From Terriglobia bacterium (GTDB lineage Bacteria; Acidobacteriota; Terriglobia; Acidiferrales; UBA7541), in the NCBI GenBank assembly GCA_020073605.1, contig JAIQEW010000004.1:142013-206012 (forward strand): a DNA stretch of 64,000 nt. Reading direction: 5' to 3'. The notes under the pieces were generated by a model, which was not told the origin of the DNA, did no database searches, and saw nothing but the letters and a program-made list of their open reading frames with translations. A program made the position numbers and the translations under genes. Position 1 is the stretch's first letter; each line of letters opens with the position of its first letter. This document shows, one piece after another, positions 54,365-63,866 of the stretch.

Positions 54365-54715
54365 CTAGCCGGCGTGGGCGATCGCGACGATCGAGAGCAC
54401 CAGGGCGATCAATGCGATGGTGCCCCCTATCAGCGCGATCCAGAAGATCATGCCCACACGATGCGCAAGGGCATCGGTGACCGCGGATGCGTCCTCCAGG
54501 CCCGTCTCCAGTGCGTTGATGCGGGCCGCTTGCCGGCTGGCCAGCAATTCCAAGTCGGCGGTCCTCCGGTCGAGTGCGTCGATGGCGGAGGGCTGGCTGT
54601 ACTCGAAAGTCGCGCCGGAGCGAAGTGCGTCGATGTGTTTCTTGAGCGACACGACCGCCCGGCTCAATTTACCGCCCCATGCGATTGCAGTGAGAATATC
54701 GTCGAATCCCATCAT
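54365..54715 (-). CDS. Small membrane-anchored coiled-coil protein
   Basis: A 116-residue protein. The middle is helical and heptad-like (DRRTADLELLASRQAARINA), and the C-terminus is one hydrophobic helix (IFWIALIGGTIALIALVLSI). GAGGAGGAA precedes the start. I do not recognise a family; the architecture suggests an anchored dimer. Confidence 0.6.
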   Translation of the reverse strand: MMGFDDILTAIAWGGKLSRAVVSLKKHIDALRSGATFEYSQPSAIDALDRRTADLELLASRQAARINALETGLEDASAVTDALAHRVGMIFWIALIGGTIALIALVLSIVAIAHAG

Positions 54716-54726
54716 CGAGTTCCTCC

Positions 54727-55257
54727 TCAGCTTTCCTCTTCGACAGCGCCGGGAAGGTCGGGCAAGTCACCGTGGGTAATGCCGCGCAATTCGGCGCGGA
54801 TGATGTCCGAGGAAAAACCGGCGCGGAGAAGGCTGCGATACAGAGAAGCGATCTTCTGCTGCCCGAGGGCGCCGCGAACGTGCGAGAGGTGGCGCTTGAG
54901 GCGCGCCCGGACGGATGCCGCTTCATCCGTTTCGGCAAAGACGGCGTCCAGTGCGGCGTCGATGTGGCGATCGGGTACGCCGCGCGCGCGCAGCTCGCGC
55001 GCAATGCGGAAGCGTCCCTGGCGGCGCGAGTTCGCGTGCTGGTGGGCAAATTCGAGAGCGTAGCGCGCATCATCGAGATAATCGCGTTCACGCAGCTTCG
55101 AGATCACCGGCGAGACCATGTCATTGTCTTCGGCGCGGCGATCGAGATATTCGCGCATCTCGTGAATTGAGTGCGCGCGGCGCATCAGGGCGCGAAGGGC
55201 GGAAGTGTAAAGTTCCTGTTCAGTTGAAAGCTTGCGAGGAGAGGAGCGGGAGCGCAT
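54727..55257 (-). CDS. recX: Regulatory protein RecX
   Basis: A 176-residue all-helical protein of three-helix RecX repeats (ALRALMRRAHSIHEMREYLD; YALEFAHQHANSRRQGRFRI; VRARLKRHLSHV). RecX binds RecA filaments and limits recombinase activity. The recA gene is not in the window. The short membrane-protein gene follows on the same strand after 11 bases, perhaps as one transcript. Confidence 0.9.
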   Translation of the reverse strand: MRSRSSPRKLSTEQELYTSALRALMRRAHSIHEMREYLDRRAEDNDMVSPVISKLRERDYLDDARYALEFAHQHANSRRQGRFRIARELRARGVPDRHIDAALDAVFAETDEAASVRARLKRHLSHVRGALGQQKIASLYRSLLRAGFSSDIIRAELRGITHGDLPDLPGAVEEES

Positions 55258-55401
55258 GGAGGAAGGATAGTAGAGGACGCAGAGGAGGTAAAGGAGGCAG
55301 AGAAGCAGGGAAGCAAGGAGAGCCGAAGCGAAAAGAAAGAGCAGATTCCTCGTCGTCCGTCGACACGGACTCCTCGGAATGACAGCTCTTACTTCTTGAA
55401 A

Positions 55402-56547
55402 CTAGTGTTTGCCGAGGCGCTCGAATTCGTTCATGGCGCGTTCCATATCCTCGCGGGCAGCGTCGGCGGAGGAGCGAATGCCCTGGACGCGGAGGTGGAA
55501 ATCGTCCGGATTGGAGGCGCGCAAAAGAGCTTCCTCGAGCGTGATGAGGTTGCGTGAATAGAGTTCGAAGAGCGACTGGTCGAAGGTCTGCATGCCGTAC
55601 TGGCTGGTGCCGGCGGCAATCGCGTCGCGAATCATGCGGGTCTTGTCGGGATTGATGATGCAATCCCGGATGTACCCGGTGGCGACCATCACTTCGACCG
55701 CGGGCACGCGGCCTGCGGCGTCGCTCTTGCGGACCAGGCGCTGGCTGATGACCGCCTTGAGTGTCCCAGCGAGTTGCAGGCGAATCTGCTTTTGCTCCGG
55801 GGGCGGAAACACGGCGATGATGCGCTGAATCGTTTCCGTCGCATCGAGAGTGTGCAACGTCGAGAGCACGAGGTGGCCGGTCTCAGCGGCGAGCAGAGCC
55901 GTGGAAATCGTTTCCAGGTCGCGCATTTCGCCGACCAGAATCACGTCGGGGTCCTGGCGGAGCGCGGCGCGGAGCGCGGTGGAGAAGGACGACGTATCGA
56001 CTTCGACTTCGCGCTGGTTGATGAATCCCTTCTTGTCGCGGTGCAGATACTCGATCGGGTCCTCAATCGTGATGATGTGCTCGGCGCGGAGAGAGTTGAT
56101 GCGATCGATCATGGCCGCGAGCGACGTGGACTTGCCGGAACCGGTGGTTCCCGTGCAGAGAATCAGGCCGCGCTGCTCCTCGCAGATCTGCGAAATGATG
56201 CGGGGGAGCTCGAGTTCCTCAATCGTACGGATCTTGGTCGGGATGACGCGGAGAACCATGCCGACGTTGCCGCGCTGCTGGAAGACGTTGACGCGGAAGC
56301 GGCCGAGGCCCGCCACGCCGTAGGCCATATCCAGCTCGGCCGTCTCCTTGAATTTCTGCTTTTGCCGGTTGGTCATCATGCTGAAGGCCATCGACAGCAT
56401 CTCTTCAGGCGTGATGCGTGGGACGTCGGTGAGTGCATTCAGCAGGCCATCGACGCGAGTGTAAGGGTGGTTGCCGACCTTCAAGTGCAAGTCGGACGCG
56501 CGGCTGTCGACGGCGCGGCGCAGCAAATCGTCAATATTAAGAGCCAT
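55402..56547 (-). CDS. pilT: Type IV pilus retraction ATPase PilT
   Basis: A 381-residue hexameric ATPase that retracts type IV pili for twitching. Walker A is CTGTTGSGKSTSLAAMID (131-148). The Asp box ITIEDPIEYLHRDKKGFINQ, Walker B ILVGEMRDLETISTAL, the His box AETGHLVLSTLHTLDATETI and the PilT-type AIRNLI-like end (NLITLEEALLRASNPDDF) are all present. Pilus structural genes are elsewhere. Confidence 0.96.
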   Translation of the reverse strand: MALNIDDLLRRAVDSRASDLHLKVGNHPYTRVDGLLNALTDVPRITPEEMLSMAFSMMTNRQKQKFKETAELDMAYGVAGLGRFRVNVFQQRGNVGMVLRVIPTKIRTIEELELPRIISQICEEQRGLILCTGTTGSGKSTSLAAMIDRINSLRAEHIITIEDPIEYLHRDKKGFINQREVEVDTSSFSTALRAALRQDPDVILVGEMRDLETISTALLAAETGHLVLSTLHTLDATETIQRIIAVFPPPEQKQIRLQLAGTLKAVISQRLVRKSDAAGRVPAVEVMVATGYIRDCIINPDKTRMIRDAIAAGTSQYGMQTFDQSLFELYSRNLITLEEALLRASNPDDFHLRVQGIRSSADAAREDMERAMNEFERLGKH

Positions 56548-56747
56548 GGCGAGATTCCCTCAGTTTTCGAGCTCGAAGGCCAAGCTAACATGCGTCCTAG
56601 TACCTGACAAGGAAGCCAAGCAAGCAGGTTTCTAGGGGCGCAACGGGGAAGGCAGGGGCGAGGGGTGGGGAACGAGGGGTGGAAGCTGCGACGGGCTCAG
56701 GCGCAGCAGCACGTCGAGCGCGACGACCCGAACCCCGCCGGTTCCGG

Positions 56748-57455
56748 TCAGGCGGGGGGCTGGTCGCGGAGGAAGAGACGGTCGTACAGAACTCCGGCGA
56801 CCACGCCGCCAAAGAGCGGGCCGACCCAATACACGCCGTGGTTCGACCAATGGGCGGTAGCGACGGCGGGGCCGAAGGCGCGAGCGGGGTTCATCGCGGC
56901 GCCCGTGAAAGGGCCGCCGAAGAGAATGTCCATCGTGATCGTAAGGCCGATGGCGAAGCCGGCGATCTTGTTGAACGCGCCCTTGGCGTCCACGGCTGTC
57001 GCGAAGAAGACGAACACAAGGAAAAATGTCAGGACGGCTTCGAGAGCCATGCCGTGCGTGCGGGTGAAGTCTCCGCCGAGATCCGGGGTGATCGATCCGA
57101 GGGCCTTGGAGCGCCATGTGGCGTCCGGGAGGATGACCGTGATCAGGTAGGCGGCCGCCGTTCCACCCAGCAGTTGCGCGGCCCAGTAGGAGAGGCTGTG
57201 CAGAGTGCTGAGGCGCTTCGTGACCCAGACACCGATCGTGACCGCGGGATTGAAATGGCCCCCGGAAATGTGGCCCATGGCGGTGACCATCAGGCCCATG
57301 GCCAGTCCGTACGCCGCAGCGATGCCGAGCTGGCCCACGCCGCTTTGTCCTGTCGCGCTCAAGTATTGATCGGCGCAGATCGAGCCCGCACCAATGAAGA
57401 CAAGAGTGAACGTGCCGACGAATTCCGCGACGAGTTTTTGCGGCAGATTGTACAT
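56748..57455 (-). CDS. Aquaporin/glycerol facilitator (MIP family)
   Basis: A 235-residue six-helix channel with both NPA boxes, SGGHFNPAVTIG and GAAMNPARAFGP. The residue after the second NPA is Arg, as needed for the selectivity filter. Length and sequence are closer to AqpZ-like water channels. The start follows GAGGAGG. Confidence 0.93.
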   Translation of the reverse strand: MYNLPQKLVAEFVGTFTLVFIGAGSICADQYLSATGQSGVGQLGIAAAYGLAMGLMVTAMGHISGGHFNPAVTIGVWVTKRLSTLHSLSYWAAQLLGGTAAAYLITVILPDATWRSKALGSITPDLGGDFTRTHGMALEAVLTFFLVFVFFATAVDAKGAFNKIAGFAIGLTITMDILFGGPFTGAAMNPARAFGPAVATAHWSNHGVYWVGPLFGGVVAGVLYDRLFLRDQPPA

Positions 57456-57583
57456 GAGCCCTCCTCGGACGCGCGGATTCTACTGAATTCGAGAGGGCGA
57501 GTCAAAATCGAGAAGGAAAAAGAGAGGTCCTTCGGCCATCCGCCGGGGCGGACTCTCTCAAGCGAGCGGGGCTTACTGAATCG

Positions 57584-58528
57584 TCAGCGCACGACGGCGC
57601 TTGGGACACCGACGGGCGAAAGCCAGCCGTGGCGGTCGGGCTTCTTTCCGCTGGTGATGGCGAAGAATTCTTCCTGAATGCGCTTGGTGATGGGCCCGCG
57701 CGCGCCGGCGCCGACCTTGACACGGTCGACCGAACGGATCGGCGTGACCTCGGCTGCCGTGCCGCAGAAGAAGACTTCGTCGGCAATGTACAGCATTTCG
57801 CGGGGAATCACCTGCTCGGCAACGGGAATGTCGAGATCGTGGCAGAGCTTCATGATCGAGTCGCGCGTGATGCCGGGCAGCGCGGAGTTGCCCAGTGGCG
57901 GCGTCGAAACGGCGCCGTTGAGCACCACGAAAACATTTTCACCCGAGCCTTCGCTGACGTGGCCGTTCTTATCGAGAGCGATGCCCTCTTCGTAGCCGTT
58001 GATCGTGGCTTCCATGCGGATGAGCTGCGAGTTCATATAATTCGCCGCGGCCTTCGCCATCTGGGGAAGCGTGTTGGGCGCGGGACGGTTCCACGAGCTG
58101 ATGCAGACATCGACGCCGGCGCGCAACGCTTCCTCGCCAAGATATTTTCCCCACTCCCAACAGGCGAAATAGACCTCGATGGGATTCTTCTGCGGATTCA
58201 CGCCCACGTCGCCGTAGCCGCGGAGCACGATGGGCCGGATGTAACAGGCGCTGAGTTTGTTTGTCCGGACGAGATCGAGGCTCGCCTGGCAAAGCTCGTC
58301 GAGCGAGAAGGGAACGTCCATGCGATAGATGTGCGCGGAATTGATGAGCCGCTGCATGTGCTCCCGGAGACGGAAGATCGCGGAGCCCTGCGCGGTCTCA
58401 TAGCAGCGGAGACCCTCAAAGACCGCAGAGCCGTAGCTCACGACGTGCGAGAGCACGTGGATCGTGGCGTCGTCCCAATTGATGAATTTCCCGTTGTGCC
58501 AGATTTTCTCGGTCTTGGGGAGGCTCAT
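57584..58528 (-). CDS. ilvE: Branched-chain amino acid aminotransferase
   Basis: A 314-residue class IV PLP aminotransferase making valine, leucine and isoleucine. IWHNGKFINWDDATIHVLSH opens the fold; the PLP lysine is in LPQMAKAAANYMNSQLIRME and the phosphate loop in GHVSEGSGENVFVV. VFFCGTAAEVTPIRSVD is the C-terminal substrate part. The ATG at 58528 is preferred over an upstream one at 58549. Confidence 0.96.
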   Translation of the reverse strand: MSLPKTEKIWHNGKFINWDDATIHVLSHVVSYGSAVFEGLRCYETAQGSAIFRLREHMQRLINSAHIYRMDVPFSLDELCQASLDLVRTNKLSACYIRPIVLRGYGDVGVNPQKNPIEVYFACWEWGKYLGEEALRAGVDVCISSWNRPAPNTLPQMAKAAANYMNSQLIRMEATINGYEEGIALDKNGHVSEGSGENVFVVLNGAVSTPPLGNSALPGITRDSIMKLCHDLDIPVAEQVIPREMLYIADEVFFCGTAAEVTPIRSVDRVKVGAGARGPITKRIQEEFFAITSGKKPDRHGWLSPVGVPSAVVR

Positions 58529-58678
58529 GAATTTCTCCGCGCCGCACAAAGAAACTTTTATGGGTACCTAGAAGCAAAATTATAGCACATGGTTTTCAGT
58601 GTCCGGGGAACGTGTGTCGTGGAATGCGACTCCGGCGCGGCCAATTTGGCTCGCCACGGAAGAACCCGGCTGGCGGCT

Positions 58679-59803
58679 TCAATCCAAGTGGTCGTCGGGT
58701 TCCTGGCGCGCGGAGGCATCGAGGCCGGAGATGCGGCCCCACGCGCTGGTGCGCCAGTTGTCCGTGATTTCTTTCCCCAGAATCCACGGAGGAAGCTCCA
58801 TGTAGAGGAAGCGCGAAAGGGCGTGCAAGTACGGTTCGTACATGGCGCGGAGTTCGGCGAGCTTCGCGAGGGAAACTTCGTCGTCGCGAAGCCGGAAGCC
58901 GGCCTGGGTGAGGACGCCGCGCAGACGCTCGAGTTCCCGAGCAGGCAGGCGGTCGGTCGCATGGACCGGCGGCACGTTGAAAAGCTGCGCCAGATCGACA
59001 GCGGTGTGGCGGCACATCGCGAACGTGAGCCGCGCCTGGCGCGTGCATGCGTTTTCGACGCACGCAAGCAAGAGAGCGCTTGCATCGAGAATCGCCGCAA
59101 GCGCGGCGAGCCAGGACTCATTGGTGTGCTGCGAGCGAAAGTAGCTGACCGCCGGATACGAGATGTGGCTCTCGAGGATGTCAGCCGAAGAACGCTCCCA
59201 ATCGCGCAGAAGCCGCTCGAGGCCTTCGGCGCCGCCGGGTCCTGAATGGCGACGGAGAAGTTCGGCAGCCGTGGGCGGCGATCCGGCGCGCGCGTCAAGC
59301 AGGACGATATTCACCTCGCGGCGGGAGAACGCCTGATAGATCACGGGCAGATAGCTGAGCACAAGCGCCAGGAAGCCGAAGCCGAGGCCGCTCTCGAACA
59401 CGGCGAGGAAACGCTCCATCCAGGTGTGCGGCACGACATCACCGAGGCCGAGCGTGAACATCGTGGTGCCGCTCATGTAAAGAAATGTGGCGAAGGAGGG
59501 AGACGTCGAGTCACCGGCGGACGCGCTCTTGTAGAGCAGGGCGAAACCGAAAATGATCGCAGCCGCCCAAATGACAAAAAGAATCAGGAGCGAAAGCGGA
59601 CCGTAGAAGCTCAACAGCGTTTCGCGGAACTTCCTGTGCTTGATCCCGTGGGCGATTGTCCTCCATGGAATCCATGTTCCGCGGTAGATGACGACCGTCA
59701 AGCGGAAGCGCCGCGCGACTCGGCGGGGAAGGACGATCGTCTCGAAGGCCTCCCACAAAACGACCGCGACGATGAGTGCGCCGGCGACGGCAGTGAGGAT
59801 CAC
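58679..59803 (-). CDS. Two-helix ion channel with atypical selectivity filter
   Basis: A 374-residue inner-membrane protein with a pore module (about residues 60-160): helix FYGPLSLLILFVIWAAAIIF, pore loop YMSGTTMFTLGLGDVVP, then helix GFGFLALVLSYLPVIYQAFS. Potassium channels have TVGYGD at the filter; here it is TLGLGD, so conduction or selectivity may differ. A long cytoplasmic C-terminal half is helical and unrecognised. Start is GTG (59803) after TAGGAGCG. Confidence 0.82.
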   Translation of the reverse strand: MILTAVAGALIVAVVLWEAFETIVLPRRVARRFRLTVVIYRGTWIPWRTIAHGIKHRKFRETLLSFYGPLSLLILFVIWAAAIIFGFALLYKSASAGDSTSPSFATFLYMSGTTMFTLGLGDVVPHTWMERFLAVFESGLGFGFLALVLSYLPVIYQAFSRREVNIVLLDARAGSPPTAAELLRRHSGPGGAEGLERLLRDWERSSADILESHISYPAVSYFRSQHTNESWLAALAAILDASALLLACVENACTRQARLTFAMCRHTAVDLAQLFNVPPVHATDRLPARELERLRGVLTQAGFRLRDDEVSLAKLAELRAMYEPYLHALSRFLYMELPPWILGKEITDNWRTSAWGRISGLDASARQEPDDHLD

Positions 59804-59813
59804 AACATCGCTC

Positions 59814-60776
59814 CTAAGGAATCAGGACGATCTTGCCGTAGGCGCCCGATTCCATCACGGCTACGTGTGCGCGAGACGCCTCGGCGAGAGGAATTTCCTG
59901 GCCGATCACCGGGCGGAGCGTTTTGTTCTCAAGGCCGGCCACGAGCGCCAAATGGATGCTCACGAGGTCCTCGGCGGACGCGTTCCACAGACTCATCGCA
60001 AGGATGGAACCGTCGCGAGTCATGATGTCGCGGGCATTGATCTCGGCGTTGCCGCGATTGCCGATGACGACCACGCGCCCGCGGGGAGCCAGAATTCCGA
60101 GGTCGCGCCCCAGGTTGACGTTCGCCAGCATTTCGAGGATCACGTCGTAGCCGCGGCCGCCAGTCGCCGCGAGCGCCTCCTCGAAATGATTGGCCGCTTT
60201 GTGGTCGAGGACCTGATGTGCGCCTTCGTCCGCCACAAGCTTCCGCCCGCGATCCGATCCCACCGTGCCGATCACGCGAAGCCCGGCGGCTCGCGCGAGC
60301 TGCACGGCAGCACTTCCAACGCCTCCGCTCGCGCCGTGGATCAACACTGTCTCGCCGCCGCGAGCTTGCGCGCGATGAAAGAGGGCGCGAAAAGCCGTCG
60401 CGTAGGGAACGTGCATCGCGGCGCCTTGCGCGAATGAGACATTTTCAGGCAGTGGAAACACGAAGCGCGCTTCGCAGAGCGATTCCTCGGCGTAGCTGCC
60501 GCTCAGGCTGCCGGCGAGGTAGACTCTGTCGCCGGACTTGAACTGCGTTACGTCCTTGCCCACGGAATCGATGACGCCCGCGCCGTCCGTCCCCGGAGTG
60601 TAGGGGAGGGAAGGCTTTCGCGGGTACACCCCCGAGCGAATGTAGGTATCGACCGGATTGACGCCGATCGCGCGCATACGGACCGCCACTTGGCCCGCGC
60701 CCGGCTTCAACTCGGGAATATTTTCCAGCTTCAAGACTTCGGGCCCGCCGAACTCTTTTACGCGAATGGCTTTCAT
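59814..60776 (-). CDS. Zinc-independent NADPH:quinone oxidoreductase-like protein
   Basis: A 320-residue medium-chain dehydrogenase/reductase. The N-terminal fold has MKAIRVKEFGGPEVLKLENI and GVNPVDTYIRSGVYPRKPSL; the Rossmann motif is VLIHGASGGVGSAAVQLARA. Zinc ligands of alcohol dehydrogenases are absent, which places it with Qor. GAGGAGGAGC precedes the ATG. It probably reduces quinones or enones with NADPH. Confidence 0.92.
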   Translation of the reverse strand: MKAIRVKEFGGPEVLKLENIPELKPGAGQVAVRMRAIGVNPVDTYIRSGVYPRKPSLPYTPGTDGAGVIDSVGKDVTQFKSGDRVYLAGSLSGSYAEESLCEARFVFPLPENVSFAQGAAMHVPYATAFRALFHRAQARGGETVLIHGASGGVGSAAVQLARAAGLRVIGTVGSDRGRKLVADEGAHQVLDHKAANHFEEALAATGGRGYDVILEMLANVNLGRDLGILAPRGRVVVIGNRGNAEINARDIMTRDGSILAMSLWNASAEDLVSIHLALVAGLENKTLRPVIGQEIPLAEASRAHVAVMESGAYGKIVLIP

Positions 60777-60882
60777 GGAAGCTCCTCCTCGAGCGATTCA
60801 GAAAAGCCCAGATCGGGCAACATACAAAGAGATGTGAGCGAGGTGAGAATTGATTCAACAGACGACGAAGAAACACTTCGCC

Positions 60883-61782
60883 TCAACGAGCGGGAGGCGT
60901 CTGGCCTGGCCCCATGCGGTCGATCAGCGTCTGAAAATTCTGATTCACGTGATTCAGGCGCGTGCCTTTGACGGACTCCCAAGTTCCAAAAGCCAGAAAC
61001 GGGACAAGGGCCGCAAGGACCCAAAGTTTCGCGCGCCGCGGAACCTTGGCCTCAGGCTCCCAACGGAAGAGCTGGCGCGAGACTTCAAAAGCAACAACGA
61101 GTCCGAGGCCCATGGCAGCAACGTCCTCGAACACCTCATAGCGGGTTGCGAACTTTGTGGCCGCAGATTGCAGGCCGGTGGCCAGATACTGAGCCGGAAT
61201 GAAGAGCGAGACGTGTTGGACCCATGCCGGAAATTTGGCCAGCGGGACAGTGGCTCCGGAGAGAAATATGAAACCCATCCAGATCAGGTTGTTGATCATC
61301 TGGGTTTCCTGCATCGTATTGGTGACGCTGGCGACGATGAGGCCCAGCGAAGCAAACGTGGCGGAGCCAACTGTGACCAGCGCGAATAGCGCCCACAGGT
61401 TCCCAAACGACAGCACATGGAAGGCAAACCTGCACACGAGAAGCTCGATCACGATGACCGGTATCACTAGAAAGTAGTTCGAAATGATGCTAGAGGCGAG
61501 CATCGGTCCCGCGCCCACCGGTGCGAGCCGGAAGCGACGCAAAATGCCCTGCTCGCGAAATGTGACCAGCTGCACGCTGAGGCCCCAAAAACTGCCCATT
61601 ACGGTCATCGTCATGACGCTGCCAAGGATGTAAGGAATCCACTGACGGTTGTTCCCGCGAGCGACTAAAGTAACGAAACTGAATAGGAAAATCATCGGCA
61701 TTAACAAGCTAAAGAAAAAGAACGCGCGATTGCGCATGGCAAGGCGCAAGCGGACTTTGGTCAAAATCCACGTGTTTCTCAC
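60883..61782 (-). CDS. ABC-2 type permease
   Basis: A 299-residue membrane protein with six helices and the ABC-2 motifs FREQGILRRFRLAPVGAGPM and GFIFLSGATVPLAKFPAWVQ. It starts at a GTG (61782), 35 bases after the ATPase gene on the same strand. Together they form an exporter; substrate unknown. Confidence 0.9.
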   Translation of the reverse strand: MRNTWILTKVRLRLAMRNRAFFFFSLLMPMIFLFSFVTLVARGNNRQWIPYILGSVMTMTVMGSFWGLSVQLVTFREQGILRRFRLAPVGAGPMLASSIISNYFLVIPVIVIELLVCRFAFHVLSFGNLWALFALVTVGSATFASLGLIVASVTNTMQETQMINNLIWMGFIFLSGATVPLAKFPAWVQHVSLFIPAQYLATGLQSAATKFATRYEVFEDVAAMGLGLVVAFEVSRQLFRWEPEAKVPRRAKLWVLAALVPFLAFGTWESVKGTRLNHVNQNFQTLIDRMGPGQTPPAR

Positions 61783-61816
61783 AGTGTCCGACCTTTCGGC
61801 GACATGAAACTTATCT

Positions 61817-62737
61817 CTACTCTCGCAGGCGGCGGCCCGTCAGTTCGATGAAGACATCCTCGAGCGACGGCGAAAACATTTCCAGGCTCTGCAGCTCGTT
61901 CTTTTCCGCTTCGAGCTGTTTTACGAGTGCGACGATCGTCTGCGGCGTGCTCGAAGAGTGCAGCACATAGGCGCCGTCGAACTCGCGGCAGTCGGATACG
62001 CCGTCGAGCCGCCCGAGCATTCCGTTAACGACGGGCCGGGCAAGGCGGACTTCGATGCGCGTTTTTCCGGCGGAACGCTGCTTCAGCTCGCGCGGAGTGC
62101 CGAGCGCGATCACGCGGCCGTGATCCACAATGGCGACGCGGTCGCAGAGCCTCTCGGCTTCCTCGATGTAGTGAGTCGTGATGAGGACTGTCTTCTTGCC
62201 GCGCCTGAGTTCCTCAATGATGTCGTAGATTTCGCGGCGCACCTGAGGATCGAGGCCCGCCGTCGGCTCATCGAGAAACACGACTTGGGGATCATTGACG
62301 AGAGCCATCGCCAGCGCGAGGCGCTGTTTCTGCCCACCGGAAAGCTGGCTGTAGAAGGCGTTGCGTTTCTCATCGAGCTGAAAACGCGAGAGAAGCTTAT
62401 CGGTGTCGGCGCGACGGCGGTAGAAATTCGCGAAGAGATCGAGCGCTTCCTTTACTCGCAGTTTATCCGGCAGGGCAGTGGACTGCAGCACGGCGCCGAT
62501 CGTTTCCTTGAAGCGCTCGCCTGTCCTTTCGGGGTCGAGGCCGCAGACACGGGCGACGCCGCTGTCGGCAGTCCGCAGCCCTTCGAGGATTTCGACGGTC
62601 GTGGTCTTGCCCGCGCCGTTGGGTCCGAGAAGGCCGAAAACTTCCCCTTCCTCGACGGCGAAGCTCACGCCGCGCAGAGCTTCCACGGCGCCGTAGTTCT
62701 TGTAGAGGTTTTCGACCCGGATGATTGGCTCGCCCAC
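61817..62737 (-). CDS. ABC transporter ATPase of the ABC-2 exporter
   Basis: A 306-residue ATPase. Walker A GPNGAGKTTTVEIL, signature QLSGGQKQRLALAMAL, Walker B VVFLDEPTAGLDPQVRR, switch ITTHYIEEAERLCD. The C-terminal region (about 225-306) resembles DUF4162. It starts with GTG (62737). It powers the permease downstream (DrrA/CcmA-like drug or lipid export). Confidence 0.93.
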   Translation of the reverse strand: MGEPIIRVENLYKNYGAVEALRGVSFAVEEGEVFGLLGPNGAGKTTTVEILEGLRTADSGVARVCGLDPERTGERFKETIGAVLQSTALPDKLRVKEALDLFANFYRRRADTDKLLSRFQLDEKRNAFYSQLSGGQKQRLALAMALVNDPQVVFLDEPTAGLDPQVRREIYDIIEELRRGKKTVLITTHYIEEAERLCDRVAIVDHGRVIALGTPRELKQRSAGKTRIEVRLARPVVNGMLGRLDGVSDCREFDGAYVLHSSSTPQTIVALVKQLEAEKNELQSLEMFSPSLEDVFIELTGRRLRE

Positions 62738-62797
62738 GGAACAGTTCCTCTTAGTTGGTGAAGACTACTTCTATCACAATCGCCAAGGCTGCGCGAA

Positions 62798-63145
62798 TCA
62801 GCCGGCCTTCACGGGCTTGCGTTTGTGCTTGCCCTTGGCGGATCTCTTTTTCGCCGGCTGCCAGCCGAAGAGCTGCATGTCGATGCGCAGGCCATCCACG
62901 GTCACGCCTTCGGTCTCGAGCAGGTGGCGCTGCAATGCGGCGTGCGGCTCGGGCACTCGAATGCGCCCACCCGCGCCGACCACGCGATGCCAAGGAATGC
63001 CTCGCCCGCGCGGACACGCCGCGAGCGCATATCCGGCAGCGCGCGCGCCTCCGGACAAACGAAGCGCTCGCGCGAGTTCGCCATAGGTTACTACGCGGCC
63101 GCGCGGGATTCTTTTCACCAAGCGATAGACAGGCTCCCAAGACAT
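62798..63145 (-). CDS. Alkyltransferase-like DNA-binding protein (ATL)
   Basis: A 115-residue MGMT-family protein lacking the N-terminal domain. The active-site PCHRV of O6-alkylguanine transferases is PWHRVVGAGGRI here, so Trp replaces the alkyl-accepting Cys. ATL proteins bind O6-alkylguanine, flip it, and hand the lesion to nucleotide excision repair without catalysing transfer. The helix-turn-helix part is RVVTYGELARALRLSGGARA. A Lys-rich tail (KKRSAKGKHKRK) may help DNA binding. Confidence 0.9.
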   Translation of the reverse strand: MSWEPVYRLVKRIPRGRVVTYGELARALRLSGGARAAGYALAACPRGRGIPWHRVVGAGGRIRVPEPHAALQRHLLETEGVTVDGLRIDMQLFGWQPAKKRSAKGKHKRKPVKAG

Positions 63146-63419
63146 GTTGGCGTGGCCTCCTGCCGCCGTGAGCGGGCTACGCGGCGCGTCGATTCAGCAT
63201 CCAACTGATTACGATAAAGTATTGCTTGAACGCTTCGCGCTTTGCACGCCGGAAGGCCTTTGTTTCGAGCGTTCGCGGCCCTCACGACCGTTCCTCACAA
63301 GTAATAACCAATTCGATGCAACCTCGCGTAGTCCGCAGCATCGTACCATTGACCGTGTAGTGGACGGCCCATACACTACGCGCTGGTTTTGCGTAGCGCC
63401 CGGCCCAAAGGAGAGAGCA

Positions 63420-63854
63420 GTGGCTTTCGTTCGGCGCAAGGGCAATGCCTATTACCTGGTGCACAACGTGCGCCGGCAAGGCAAAGTGCAACAATTACAC
63501 CTAGCGCGGCTTGGCGAGCGTCCGCGCATCACCGACGAAGTGGTCCGCACGGTTTCGCGGAACCACCCCTTCCTCGATCTGGACTGGTCGTACCTGCGAG
63601 AGCAGGTGAGCAGCCGGGTTGAGCTGTTCGATATCCGGTCGCCGTACGTGCGAAATCTGATGCATTCGCTACGAAACCTTAACCTGGACCTGGCCGATCT
63701 GTCGCCGCCGCTTCTGGTGCTGGCAGACCGCGCCAATTCGAGCCGGGAACTGGTCACGCAATTGCGATTGCTGCGTTCGACACTCGACATCAAGCTCGAT
63801 CAGTTCGAGAGGTCGGAACCGAGCAATCCTGGGGGCGGAAGAAAGTTCCGGTAG
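63420..63854 (+). CDS. Small protein of unknown function upstream of an AAA+ ATPase
   Basis: A 144-residue protein starting at GTG (63420), with AAGGAGAG at 63409-63416. The first 45 residues (VRRKGNAYYLVHNVRRQGKV, QLHLARLGERPRITDEVV) look like a small basic beta fold also seen at the start of transposase-like and DNA-associated proteins. The rest is helical and charged. It lies 12 bases before the ATPase gene, so they are probably cotranscribed. No function assigned. Confidence 0.6.
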   Translation: MAFVRRKGNAYYLVHNVRRQGKVQQLHLARLGERPRITDEVVRTVSRNHPFLDLDWSYLREQVSSRVELFDIRSPYVRNLMHSLRNLNLDLADLSPPLLVLADRANSSRELVTQLRLLRSTLDIKLDQFERSEPSNPGGGRKFR

Positions 63855-63866
63855 GGGAGCACGACC

